Under the pieces are notes generated by a model. The model was not told the DNA's origin. It did not search any database and saw only the letters and a program-made list of their open reading frames with translations. A stretch of 64,000 nt of DNA from Anaerovirgula multivorans (GTDB taxonomy: Bacteria > Bacillota > Clostridia > Peptostreptococcales > Natronincolaceae): contig NZ_FZOJ01000006.1 in the NCBI RefSeq assembly GCF_900188145.1, positions 1 through 64,000 of the forward strand, read 5' to 3'. The translations under genes and the position numbers were made by a program. Each line of letters starts with the position of its first letter. Within the stretch, counting starts at the first letter, position 1. This document shows positions 34,795-42,723 of the stretch, piece by piece.

Positions 34795-35557
34795 CCCCCA
34801 TACCCCCCTTTAAAAATGTTTGTATTCGCTCATTGGCTAAGCCAGCCCAATACCTCCCTGCATACTCCCCTTTTTTATTGCATACACCGTTGTCGAAAGC
34901 TATAAAGTTTCTGTTAAGTTTCACTGCCGCCAGTGGTATACTCCCATAACCTGCTGTAAGGTCTAGTACGATCATGCCCTCGTTCGTATAAGTCTTTATG
35001 AACCACTCACATAATTTTAGCGGTTTCTGTGTTGGATGAACTGGGTAGGTGTCCCATGAAAACTCAAGCACATCCAAAGGACATCTTTCAGTACTCCCGC
35101 CACCGCTTATTCCTGTTTTGGTAGCACCATAATTACTGCCGTCGGTCTGGTGCTTGGTGTAGTAGTTTACAGGTTTGTGACCAGCAGTATTTTGGGGATT
35201 GTAAATAGGCAAACGGTCGTAGAACACTAGTACATCCTCATGAGCTTTCATAGGCATCTTCTTTGCGTTTAAATGACCTTTAGGTTGCATCTTCCTGCAC
35301 ACTACCTTATACCTGTACTTGTTAATATTGCTGCACATCAACTTACCTAAGAATTTCCCTTTAGCAAATAAGCAGACAGCAGCATTACGCTTTTTAACCC
35401 TGTTGCTTGTCTGCCAAAGTAGATCAAATGGTACTATGCTATCCCAATTATTACGTGTTTCACCATAAGGTAAATCGCAGAACACCATGTCCACACTATT
35501 GTCCTTAATGCCCTTTGACCCTTCTATACAATCAAGGTTGTGCACTGTATTAATCAT
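34787..35557 (-). CDS. DNA methyltransferase (N4/N6, beta-type)
   Basis: The 256-residue protein has motif IV as DLPYGE (a DPPY variant, residues 28-33), then HPTQKP in the C-terminal half and motif I DLTAGYGSIPLA after it, the IV-before-I order of the beta class. It transfers a methyl group from S-adenosylmethionine to adenine N6 or cytosine N4. No restriction partner is adjacent, so it probably protects phage DNA from host restriction. ATG 35557 follows GGGAGGTATGGGC. DLPY in place of DPPY is seen in some phage enzymes. Confidence 0.85.
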   Translation of the reverse strand: MINTVHNLDCIEGSKGIKDNSVDMVFCDLPYGETRNNWDSIVPFDLLWQTSNRVKKRNAAVCLFAKGKFLGKLMCSNINKYRYKVVCRKMQPKGHLNAKKMPMKAHEDVLVFYDRLPIYNPQNTAGHKPVNYYTKHQTDGSNYGATKTGISGGGSTERCPLDVLEFSWDTYPVHPTQKPLKLCEWFIKTYTNEGMIVLDLTAGYGSIPLAAVKLNRNFIAFDNGVCNKKGEYAGRYWAGLANERIQTFLKGGMGGE

Positions 35558-36107
35558 GCCCATACCTCCCTATGGTCTTTCCATTGTCACCTCTCCTGAT
35601 ATCAATTACGTCATTCCCCCGACGTGTTAGCTCTCTGGACAATGCAAACACTCTTTGTTCGTAGCCCTCCCTCAAAGCTTTGGTGGCAAGCATTAAGGTT
35701 AGCGACTCTGTGTATTTCTTCTCCCACTCCCTGTATATTGGTTCTGTACAAACTTCTGCTGACCGAATCTCCCGCCCACCATCCTGCAAGGTGTACAACT
35801 GCTGTTTCACAGTGTCCCTTATCTCACGGGCAGAGGCTTGGTCTATGTCAGTAATAGCCTCACACCACCTAGCATAAGCAAGGACGCTAGTCCACCTATC
35901 TAAGAAGTCACCTAGAATGTGGAAAGGTATATTAGCCATACCGCCATGCTGTTTTTTAACTTTTTCCCACTCAGTGAATATATTCACACCTTCAGCAAGC
36001 TCTACTGGCTTGGGTGGGATAGGCAGACCTGCTTTTTGTACTTTACTAATGATTACCCTACTATTCGTATACTCGTTGAGCTCACCTTCTATCTGTCTCC
36101 TATCCAA
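35550..36107 (-). CDS. Unknown protein resembling phage terminase-small-subunit-like or P27-type helical proteins
   Basis: The protein of about 185 residues is helical and charged, with a Tyr/Trp-rich middle (LGDFLDRWTSVLAYARWCEA). The pattern is reminiscent of P27-family small terminase proteins, but no portal or large terminase is nearby, so I keep it unassigned. I prefer the TTG at 36107 because AAAGGAG stands 8 bp before it; the GTG at 36116 would overlap that site. It overlaps the methylase start. Confidence 0.5.
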   Translation of the reverse strand: MDRRQIEGELNEYTNSRVIISKVQKAGLPIPPKPVELAEGVNIFTEWEKVKKQHGGMANIPFHILGDFLDRWTSVLAYARWCEAITDIDQASAREIRDTVKQQLYTLQDGGREIRSAEVCTEPIYREWEKKYTESLTLMLATKALREGYEQRVFALSRELTRRGNDVIDIRRGDNGKTIGRYGHD

Positions 36108-36112
36108 TTCCC

Positions 36113-36358
36113 TCACTCCTTTGGCATTGTGAATACTGGTACAAACATTTTGTCGTCTTTACATGCATGACAGTCTACAATAAACTGCTGTAACTCATTT
36201 AAGACTTCCGCCGCTCTTTCGTGACTGCCATAATCTGGTGAGTGGTACGCATAGACATCATCACGTGCAGAAAACAGTAATATACGGAAGTCACTTATCA
36301 TAGGGAGAAATCCCCCACATCCGATAGGTATTAAAATATCGTCAAACCTTACCCACAT
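36113..36358 (-). CDS. Small unknown protein
   Basis: The 81-residue protein opens WVRFDDILIPIGCGGF and has a helical middle with CHACKDDK, which could be a half zinc site. ATG 36358 follows GGGGGCGAG and overlaps the resolvase stop by 10 bp. I do not recognise a family. Confidence 0.5.
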   Translation of the reverse strand: MWVRFDDILIPIGCGGFLPMISDFRILLFSARDDVYAYHSPDYGSHERAAEVLNELQQFIVDCHACKDDKMFVPVFTMPKE

Positions 36359-36891
36359 ACACTCGCCCCCTTTAAATCCTTAATAATGTCTTGCTGAAAT
36401 TTTGTCAGCCTAGCGTTGGTCTTTAACGCTCTTACTATCTGTGCTAACACGTAAGCGTCTGCTAGGTTATCATCCGTAAACTCTTCCCCCCACCGCTTAT
36501 ACACTTCCAACATCACAACATTCTTTGGTGAGTTACCCTTACCTGTGGCAAATTTCTTCACTTGGGAGGGGGTGGGTTCAATAAAAGTTATGTCTGTGTC
36601 AAGTAACTCCTCGCGTATCCTGTAGCCCATATAAGCTATGTCGAATACTGCCCTACCCCTACTACCGTAAGAGAAGCCCTCTACAGCTACATAGATCTTA
36701 TATTCGTTTCCCTTAAGCTCAGACATAATACAGTCTTTTATATCCTTTACCCTTGCCATTGTATCTTGCGTATGGTTCTCTTGTTTAGACTGCTTAGTAA
36801 CAATACACCTGCTCAAAACAATCTCTCCATCTTCATTTAATATAATAAGTCCTGTACCTGTTAGTGATGGATCTATTCCTATAAAATACAA
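36349..36891 (-). CDS. RuvC-like Holliday junction resolvase
   Basis: The 180-residue protein has the RNase H-fold acidic residues of RuvC: D7 in FIGIDPSLTGTG, E71 in VAVEGFSYG, and the pair in TDDNLADAYVLA (D141, D145). It also has PSQVKKFATGKGN, typical of phage RuvC-like nucleases. It would cleave branched recombination or replication intermediates before packaging. The start is a TTG behind AGGTGATAAA. It is the first gene of the long P3 unit. Confidence 0.85.
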   Translation of the reverse strand: MYFIGIDPSLTGTGLIILNEDGEIVLSRCIVTKQSKQENHTQDTMARVKDIKDCIMSELKGNEYKIYVAVEGFSYGSRGRAVFDIAYMGYRIREELLDTDITFIEPTPSQVKKFATGKGNSPKNVVMLEVYKRWGEEFTDDNLADAYVLAQIVRALKTNARLTKFQQDIIKDLKGASVCG

Positions 36892-36929
36892 TTTATCACC
36901 TGCTTTCTTTGATTAATTGGTTACATATA

Positions 36930-36959
36930 TACTTACCGGGGAAATCTCTAAAAGTTAAG
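36930..36959 (-). promoter_or_regulatory. Phage promoter element, copy P3
   Basis: The minus strand reads TTAACTTTT, 12 bp, GGTAAGTATATAT. TTAACT (36958-36953) and TAAGTA (36935-36930) are 17 bp apart. It directly follows a terminator and heads the 7.6-kb unit from the RuvC-like gene to ribonucleotide reductase. Confidence 0.75.
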
Positions 36960-36960
36960 C

Positions 36961-36989
36961 AAAAAGAAAAAGAAACCTTTTACGGTTTC
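36961..36989 (-). terminator. Terminator after the PD-(D/E)XK exonuclease gene
   Basis: GAAACC and GGTTTC form a stem (36972-36989) that overlaps the gene's stop codon; on the minus strand a TTTTTCTTTTTG tract follows and runs straight into P3. Confidence 0.75.
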
Positions 36990-37804
36990 AATTCCACACT
37001 CTTATCTACATCACACAAATGTTTATACTGACAAAACCTACACGATTGGTTAACCTCTTTGTCTGGTAACTCTTTGGAATCTATAGCTTTCTCTATGCCT
37101 ACTATATGTTTACGCACCCACTCTATTTGCTCATCAGTATATGTCACAAGATATGCCTTCAAATTCTGTGTATCTTTACACAAATATAAAAACATTACGC
37201 GTTTAACACCTAAGCTTAGACAGTATAAGGCTCCTTGTTTGACATGGTCTTTCAATGGCTCTATTAGAAGACTAAAGTCTTTTGAGTTTATAGTTTTAAA
37301 TTCAAATAGGAAGGAAATATTATCAAACTCCATCCACCCGTCCACCATACCTGATATAGGGAACTTCTCTGTGTAACTATGGTCCAAGAACTTGATTTCC
37401 ATGTCTGGTGCATCACTCTGTTTGAGGAACTCAAGACCTTCTTTACCAAAATTAGGTAGCTCTTCCTTAGGCAAGAGTTCTACCTCTAGCTCGCCCCCCA
37501 TAAGTTCCTTCATAGACATAAATACATCTTCTTGTACCCACTCGTGTAATGCAGTACCTACCTGCAGTATTCTTTCTGATCTTGGATACTTTTTCTTGAT
37601 ACCTTTCTCCCCGCCCAGAAAGTAATAAGTCTGCCTCTTACACTTATAATACTGAGAAGGTTTAAATGCCAACCGATCTACCCTTGGTTTCTTGGGCGAC
37701 GTTAGCAGAAATCCATCAATAGCTTTTATAAACTTTTCTTCTATAGTGACAGAAGCTTCCTTCTCTTTTTGTTTTATTTGTTTTGCTAAGTTTCTTAATC
37801 CCAA
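36980..37804 (-). CDS. PD-(D/E)XK exonuclease (Cas4/RecB-nuclease type)
   Basis: The 274-residue protein has the RecB-nuclease pattern: a His in TALHEWVQEDV, GMVDGWMEFDN, then FLFEFKTINS (the ExK core), and a Cys cluster at the C-terminus (CRFCQYKHLCD) like Cas4 and AddB Fe-S nucleases, with an earlier Cys in YYKCKRQTYY. It likely resects DNA ends for RecA-mediated recombination. The start is a TTG behind ATGGAGATGG. It is the last gene of the P4 unit and is followed by a terminator. Confidence 0.8.
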   Translation of the reverse strand: MGLRNLAKQIKQKEKEASVTIEEKFIKAIDGFLLTSPKKPRVDRLAFKPSQYYKCKRQTYYFLGGEKGIKKKYPRSERILQVGTALHEWVQEDVFMSMKELMGGELEVELLPKEELPNFGKEGLEFLKQSDAPDMEIKFLDHSYTEKFPISGMVDGWMEFDNISFLFEFKTINSKDFSLLIEPLKDHVKQGALYCLSLGVKRVMFLYLCKDTQNLKAYLVTYTDEQIEWVRKHIVGIEKAIDSKELPDKEVNQSCRFCQYKHLCDVDKSVELKP

Positions 37805-37834
37805 TTTACCATCTCCATTCTATTAGATAAGTCT

Positions 37835-38071
37835 TTAACCCCAATGTCCGTGCTTTTTCATTATATCTATTACTTCATCTGCATATGGCTCATCAGTATT
37901 GATAATAAGATAGGTATTATCTTTTTTGCCTTGTACCGCCTTACCTTCATTAATTTGACGTTGTATATGCACCAAGTCTATCTTGTCGTGAAGAGGCAGG
38001 TACTTGTCTGCATCCTCACACTTAAATATAATAAATTTGTTAAAGCTCCCACCTTCTAAGTTAGCCACCAT
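37835..38071 (-). CDS. Small unknown protein
   Basis: The 78-residue protein from ATG 38071 (behind GTGGAGGAG) has a compact alpha/beta look (FNKFIIFKCEDADKYLP, YLIINTDEPYADEVID). No family is recognised. It sits between the polymerase-side small genes and the exonuclease. Confidence 0.5.
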   Translation of the reverse strand: MVANLEGGSFNKFIIFKCEDADKYLPLHDKIDLVHIQRQINEGKAVQGKKDNTYLIINTDEPYADEVIDIMKKHGHWG

Positions 38072-38100
38072 ATCTCCTCCACTCTTTTCCAAAATATTGG

Positions 38101-38319
38101 CTAAAACCAGTCACACTCGTCGAACCATGAATCTGCATCACACTCAGCAAGCTCTGCGTACTCTATAGCCTCATCTAGATACTCAGAAATAAACTTCTGT
38201 GCTTCGTGTTTATACCTTCCGTGAAACTCTACGTCCAACACTTCCTCTATGAACAAAATAGCTGCCTCTTGCTTAGGTGTAATAGGTTCTCTAATGGCAT
38301 TTGCCAACCCTTTTAACAT
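38101..38319 (-). CDS. Small acidic protein
   Basis: The 72-residue, strongly acidic helical protein (tail AECDADSWFDECDWF) overlaps the stop of the upstream gene by 7 bp. Its charge resembles DNA-mimic or polymerase-accessory proteins, but no family is recognised. Confidence 0.5.
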   Translation of the reverse strand: MLKGLANAIREPITPKQEAAILFIEEVLDVEFHGRYKHEAQKFISEYLDEAIEYAELAECDADSWFDECDWF

Positions 38320-38591
38320 AACGCAGCCTCATCTTTTTTCCATTCTGCGAACTCCCTTTGGCTCATGCAGGCTATAAATGGCACGTTGTCTACAGTGGTT
38401 CTCAGCCTGTATGGGTATGATTGATCATTCATATACTCTATATCAACAATTAAGGAAGCTTCATCTGCTAACTGTATTAGCCTTTTTGCACTCACATGTA
38501 TGGCAGCTCCTTCCGATACAGAATAAGAACCTATCTCTGTGCCTAACTTTAAAAATAACTTCACTTTATCAACGTACTCCTTAACATTCAC
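38313..38591 (-). CDS. Small unknown protein downstream of the polymerase
   Basis: The 92-residue protein starts with GTG 38591, inside the end of the polymerase gene, with GGGAGGGCG upstream. It is a small alpha/beta protein (YSVSEGAAIHVSAKRLIQL) of unknown function, coupled to the polymerase and so perhaps a replication accessory. Confidence 0.5.
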   Translation of the reverse strand: MNVKEYVDKVKLFLKLGTEIGSYSVSEGAAIHVSAKRLIQLADEASLIVDIEYMNDQSYPYRLRTTVDNVPFIACMSQREFAEWKKDEAALC

Positions 38592-40995
38592 TAAAATCGC
38601 CCTCCCTTAACGAATCTACTTCATCATCACTCATCTTCTGCGACCACCGCCGCCCCACTTCTATATCCGACTTCATACCACAGTCTAACTGGATAGTGTT
38701 ACACAGAACATCAGCTATCCTTCTAAGGTTATCCATTCCGATGTTTTCTGGAACATCTAATATCTGCTCATCGTGGACCCATAAAATGATCTTACAGTCT
38801 AGCTCCTTCAATAAAGGTTGCATATCTATAGATGCCTTCTTTATTTGGTAAGCACTCGGGGTTTGTATGAGGCTATTAATACCTTGTCTATATGCTGAGT
38901 CTAGTGCCCAATGAGAACCTAGCTCCCCCCGCTGTAACTTCTTATCCCAGTGACGATAACTTTTATCCCTCTCCCATAAGCCTATCTCTGGATACAACCT
39001 TCGCTTTTTACCGCCGTAAGACTCTGCAAACTTGGTTTTTAGAATCTTTTTCCTCTCTACTGTCATCCACCTAGCTACTCCCTTATAGGTGTCGTAAAAT
39101 GCGTTAATATAACCTTCGGCGGCCTCCGCAGTAACAAGTAAATTATCAGCAAGGCCCATCTGTGTCGTGCCATAAACTACTGAAAAATTTGTAGCTTTCG
39201 CTTTAGCACTTCTTATGAAATCGAGGTACTTGCCGAAGTCTACAGCCTCTACAAATGCTTCTTCGGTTGGTTCGACTATCAGTTTCTCATCATATAAGGT
39301 AGCAATGTCAGCATTTGTAATTTTTGAGCTGTCTACGCCGCCGTCCGCATCTGTAAACTTGTCTATAAGACCTCTATAAGCTTGAAAATCTTCATAGGTT
39401 ACCTGTTTCTCTGGATGTAGTCTGTTATATATAGATGTAGCAGTAATGGAGTGAATATCCTTACCAGTTGCGAACGCATCTAAAAGTACGGGATCTTTAG
39501 ACAGGTGTGCCAGCCATCGTAACTCCTGCTGACTAGCATCTATACTAGCCAGTAATCTGCCTTCATCTGCTATAAACGCTCTCCTAATCATCCCGCCATC
39601 CTTGCTTGGCAAATTTTGAAAATTCGGATTGGCACACGACATCCTCCAAGTAACAGCATGACTGGGTTTGAAATTCGGATGAATCCTATCATCATCTAGC
39701 TTAGTAGGCAACGAGTCTGCAAAGGCACTAGTAAGCTTTGATTGTTTCCTATATGTTGTTATGTTCTGCAACAGATCTAAACACATCTTAAAGTATTCTC
39801 TTGCCTTGTCGTACATATCTGGTTTTAAGAAGTAAGGTAAGTTATCTTTAAACAGTTTTGCGTAGTATATCTCGTCGCTCTGCTCCCCCGCCTCTATACG
39901 CTTTAATGTACCTTCTAAATCTGCTGTAAAGATACGAAGTCCTGTCATCAATTTAGCCATAGTCTTCTTATCTGTAGAGTTAGGCTTCTTTTTGTTCATC
40001 TTGGGTAACTGCAACTTATCGTAGAATACTGGTGCCAACTGTGCTGGGGAGTTTAAGTTAATGTCCCCGATGACAGCTTTTATCTTAGCCTCTAACTCAT
40101 CTAGACCCGCGTGGAGCTTTGGTGAAACCTCGCCTACGAGGTACTCGACGTCTGTACGAACACCGTCATATGTTGCCTCTTTTACTATGTCAAGAAATGG
40201 CATAGATATATTAAACATCAAGGACTTGATCTTACTTAGATGCGGCATATTTAGGTGCTTTTCTTGGAACTCCGCCAACTTATACGTCAGTTCAGTATCT
40301 TTAGTAGCATAGTAGGCGGACAAGTTACCTGTCCTAGTCGCAGGGTTCAATAAAATCGGAACAGTGTCAAAAGTAGTCCTACTACCAAAAATTTTGGAAT
40401 ATGTGTCAGCAGGTACCCTAAGATACTTCTCTGCCAAAGGTTTTAGTTGTTTATCCTCATTCTCATCTAGTAGAGACTGTCCTTCTATAGTGTCGAAGTA
40501 GGCTGGTGGCATTACAATACCTAACCATTTTTTCAGTGCACACCAGTCAAAACAGTAATTATGCCATATAGTCTTTAAGCTATATCTCTCTAGTAATGGC
40601 TTTAACCTACTTGCTACTAGTGTTTTATCTAGACACTTCACATAGTCTACCCCTACTTCCCCCGCCCCTTCTTCTACATGGTCCTTGTGCTTCAACGGAA
40701 TGTAGTACCCTCTGTGGGGGGCATAGAAAGAGATTCCTACTATTTCATCTTTCCACCAATCTAACCCCATAGTCTCCGTATCTATGGCTACTTTACCTAG
40801 CTTACTCAGCTTGCTTAGCCATTCGCATAACTCGTCCAAGTCGCTTTCTGTCCATACAGTAATATAATGGTCGGGCAGTACGGTGTTATTAGCCAGCTCC
40901 ATAATTTGAAGCTCTTTTTTAGTGGGTCCTTTCTTGACTGGTTTTTTCCTGGCTTTCTTTGGCTTACTTTCTAAAATGTCTTTAACATCATCCAT
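38581..40995 (-). CDS. polA: Family A DNA polymerase with 3'-5' exonuclease domain
   Basis: The 804-residue protein has a DEDD exonuclease domain (AIDTETMGLDW near residue 73, then SAYYATKDTEL) and a family A polymerase domain: motif A SIDASQQELRWLAH near 483, motif B-like KATNFSVVYGTTQMG near 600, and motif C LWVHDEQILD near 738. There is no 5'-3' exonuclease domain, as is usual for T7- and SPO1-type phage enzymes. It replicates phage DNA with proofreading. ATG 40995 follows AGAGGAGGG and it is the first gene of the P4 unit. Confidence 0.92.
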   Translation of the reverse strand: MDDVKDILESKPKKARKKPVKKGPTKKELQIMELANNTVLPDHYITVWTESDLDELCEWLSKLSKLGKVAIDTETMGLDWWKDEIVGISFYAPHRGYYIPLKHKDHVEEGAGEVGVDYVKCLDKTLVASRLKPLLERYSLKTIWHNYCFDWCALKKWLGIVMPPAYFDTIEGQSLLDENEDKQLKPLAEKYLRVPADTYSKIFGSRTTFDTVPILLNPATRTGNLSAYYATKDTELTYKLAEFQEKHLNMPHLSKIKSLMFNISMPFLDIVKEATYDGVRTDVEYLVGEVSPKLHAGLDELEAKIKAVIGDINLNSPAQLAPVFYDKLQLPKMNKKKPNSTDKKTMAKLMTGLRIFTADLEGTLKRIEAGEQSDEIYYAKLFKDNLPYFLKPDMYDKAREYFKMCLDLLQNITTYRKQSKLTSAFADSLPTKLDDDRIHPNFKPSHAVTWRMSCANPNFQNLPSKDGGMIRRAFIADEGRLLASIDASQQELRWLAHLSKDPVLLDAFATGKDIHSITATSIYNRLHPEKQVTYEDFQAYRGLIDKFTDADGGVDSSKITNADIATLYDEKLIVEPTEEAFVEAVDFGKYLDFIRSAKAKATNFSVVYGTTQMGLADNLLVTAEAAEGYINAFYDTYKGVARWMTVERKKILKTKFAESYGGKKRRLYPEIGLWERDKSYRHWDKKLQRGELGSHWALDSAYRQGINSLIQTPSAYQIKKASIDMQPLLKELDCKIILWVHDEQILDVPENIGMDNLRRIADVLCNTIQLDCGMKSDIEVGRRWSQKMSDDEVDSLREGDFSEC

Positions 40996-41014
40996 TAAAT
41001 CCCTCCTCTATAAT

Positions 41015-41044
41015 TACTTACCAGACAGAACATAAAAAGTTAAG
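41015..41044 (-). promoter_or_regulatory. Phage promoter element, copy P4
   Basis: The minus strand reads TTAACTTTT, 12 bp, GGTAAGTAATTAT. TTAACT (41043-41038) and TAAGTA (41020-41015) are 17 bp apart. The ribosome binding site and ATG of the polymerase gene follow within 20 bp, and a terminator precedes it. Confidence 0.75.
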
Positions 41045-41045
41045 C

Positions 41046-41072
41046 AAAGAAAAAACCCCAAAATTTTTGGGG
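41046..41072 (-). terminator. Terminator after the ssDNA-binding protein gene
   Basis: On the minus strand CCCCAAAA/TTTTGGGG forms the stem (41072-41056), followed by TTTTTTCTTTG and then P4. Confidence 0.8.
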
Positions 41073-41091
41073 CCCTACTTTGTCATGCTTT

Positions 41092-41661
41092 CTAGAACAT
41101 ATAATCATCACTTTCAGCAACGTCACTCTCGACATCTATGTCTCTTGCACCTGAGTTAAGCAACGTCATTAGCTCTTCGGGTGTTTTTGGTGCTACTATT
41201 TCGTCTACATCAGGTAGCTCTAGTGTAGACGAGTCAAAAGCTTTGATGTCCCTCGCAAAGAAGTGGTACTTGGTATTCAGCTTCTCTCCCTCTCTTTTGA
41301 TTTTCAAATCTCTCTTAGTGATATCACCGTACTCTTCCACAAGAGCAAGAAGAGCTGTACCTACAGTTTTACTTGCCTTGAATATTTTAGTTTTGTCGTC
41401 TTTTCTGTCATAGACTACGATGAAAGACTTAAAGCTTGCATTCTTACCCATCTTACAAGCAGGACATCTATCCTTACCCAAACAAGTAAAGTTCTTCCAT
41501 CTGCCATCAATCTGCTCTGCGTGCTCGTATACCGACATGATTTCATCCAATGGAGTTATAATCCTTATCTCTGTAGACTCTCCATCTTTCAGTTTTAGGT
41601 AGGCTACCCCACCCTCATTTGCTTCCTTGATAGCACTTAATCCTTTTCCTACATACGCCAT
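41092..41661 (-). CDS. Probable single-stranded DNA-binding protein (gp32-like)
   Basis: The 189-residue protein has an OB-like opening (VAYLKLKDGESTEIRII), a zinc-type cluster CLGKDRCPACKMGK at about 60-73 and a long acidic tail ending SDVAESDDYMF. This layout (OB fold, Cys cluster, acidic C-terminus with terminal aromatic) is that of T4 gp32-like and related phage ssDNA-binding proteins, whose tail recruits replication partners. It has its own promoter (P5) and terminator, fitting a highly expressed protein. Its position between primase and polymerase supports the role. Confidence 0.75.
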   Translation of the reverse strand: MAYVGKGLSAIKEANEGGVAYLKLKDGESTEIRIITPLDEIMSVYEHAEQIDGRWKNFTCLGKDRCPACKMGKNASFKSFIVVYDRKDDKTKIFKASKTVGTALLALVEEYGDITKRDLKIKREGEKLNTKYHFFARDIKAFDSSTLELPDVDEIVAPKTPEELMTLLNSGARDIDVESDVAESDDYMF

Positions 41662-41701
41662 TTTTACATTTCCCCTTTTCTCATTTATTCTGCTACATAG
41701 T

Positions 41702-41731
41702 TATATACCGGAATAAGTGGGAAAAGTTAAG
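41702..41731 (-). promoter_or_regulatory. Phage promoter element, copy P5
   Basis: The minus strand reads TTAACTTTT, 12 bp, GGTATATAACTAT. TTAACT (41730-41725) and TATATA (41707-41702) are 17 bp apart. It drives the single-gene ssDNA-binding protein unit. Confidence 0.72.
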
Positions 41732-41789
41732 TAAATAAATTGTTTATGATAACCTTAAACTACCCTAATTAATATAAACAATGGAAATA

Positions 41790-41818
41790 TTGACCATTAA
41801 ACCATATATTGGTATACT
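41790..41818 (+). promoter_or_regulatory. Vegetative promoter of the zinc-ribbon/RDD gene
   Basis: TTGACC (41790-41795) and TATACT (41813-41818) are 17 bp apart, a strong sigma-A pair. Transcription would begin about 210 bp before the coding start, giving a long leader. Confidence 0.65.
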
Positions 41819-42037
41819 TTAACTAGATATAGGTAAAGTATTCCTAAATTGTATAATTTTTTTATTCCTTAAATGAGAAGAATATGTTTCTCAATGTGCC
41901 ACAAAGAAACATTGCTGAATGCCCATGTAATTTGGACTTTCTTTTTTGGTCTGGGGGGAATCTTATAGGCAGTACAGCACATAAATATAAACCATAAAAA
42001 ACTCCAGCCATTGGGGTATAAAAAGGAGGGAAACACT
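41819..42037 (+). promoter_or_regulatory. Long untranslated leader with competing hairpins
   Basis: No ORF with a binding site is seen here. GAGAA (41875-41879) can pair with TTCTC (41888-41892), while GTTTC/CAATGT (41886-41897) can instead pair with GAAAC/ACATTG further on (41906-41914). These pairings exclude each other, so regulation by the leader is possible. No known riboswitch consensus is recognised. Confidence 0.3.
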
Positions 42038-42664
42038 ATGTTTTGCAGAAATTGTGGAAAAAAGGTAAATGAAAATTCAAATCTGTGTAGTAGATGTGGG
42101 TTTGACCCACTGGAAGAAAGTCATTATTGTCAGGAATGTGGAGATGCTACAAAGGAAAATCAAAAGGTCTGCGTAACCTGCGGTTTTGAACTGCATAATA
42201 AATTACCTGTAGAGTATGCTGGATTTTTTCGACGTTTGGCTGCAATGCTACTTGATGTTATCTTTTCAGTAATGATTTACTGGATATATAGCATCATATT
42301 GCCTATTGTTTTCATGATTATTGGAATATATACGGCGGAATTTAGCGATATATATAGGTTTACGTTTTTTGTTCCAAGTATCCCATTTCTCTGGTTATAC
42401 TTTGCCTTAACAGAATCCTCCCAAAAACAAGCTACCCTTGGTAAAAGGGCTTTAGGAATAATTGTAGTAGATACAAATATGAATCGTATTTCCTTTGGAG
42501 CAGCCAGCAGTCGCTTTTTTGGAAAGTTTTTATCGAATCTTATCTTTGGAATAGGCTATATCATGGCAGCCTTTACAGAACATAATCAAACACTGCATGA
42601 CAAATTGGCAAAGTGCTATGTTGTAAAAAAAGGTTCAGATATGAGGAAAAAGGTTACCGGATAG
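42038..42664 (+). CDS. Zinc-ribbon RDD-family membrane protein (phage cargo)
   Basis: From ATG 42038, behind AAAGGAGGG, the 208-residue protein has two N-terminal zinc ribbons (FCRNCGKKVNENSNLCSRCG and CQECGDATKENQKVCVTCG), then an RDD domain with three membrane segments, opening AGFFRRLAAMLLDV and including KQATLGKRALGI. RDD proteins are membrane proteins, some linked to ion transport. It runs against the surrounding phage genes with its own promoter and terminator, so it is likely an acquired moron expressed in the lysogen. The longer frame from TTG 42011 would put the binding site inside the coding sequence. Confidence 0.8.
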   Translation: MFCRNCGKKVNENSNLCSRCGFDPLEESHYCQECGDATKENQKVCVTCGFELHNKLPVEYAGFFRRLAAMLLDVIFSVMIYWIYSIILPIVFMIIGIYTAEFSDIYRFTFFVPSIPFLWLYFALTESSQKQATLGKRALGIIVVDTNMNRISFGAASSRFFGKFLSNLIFGIGYIMAAFTEHNQTLHDKLAKCYVVKKGSDMRKKVTG

Positions 42665-42693
42665 TAATTACGGGAATTACTATATTTAATACA

Positions 42694-42723
42694 ATAAAAA
42701 AGCATAGAAATTCTATGCTTTTT
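42694..42723. terminator. Bidirectional terminator between the RDD and sigma genes
   Basis: GCATAG (42702-42707) pairs with CTATGC (42713-42718), flanked by A-run and T-run on both strands, so it terminates both convergent genes. The stop codon of the sigma gene is within the stem. Confidence 0.8.

Noticed and set aside
35550-36107. Small terminase subunit
   Set aside because: There is only a vague helical resemblance and no large terminase or portal nearby; the neighbourhood is replication and recombination.
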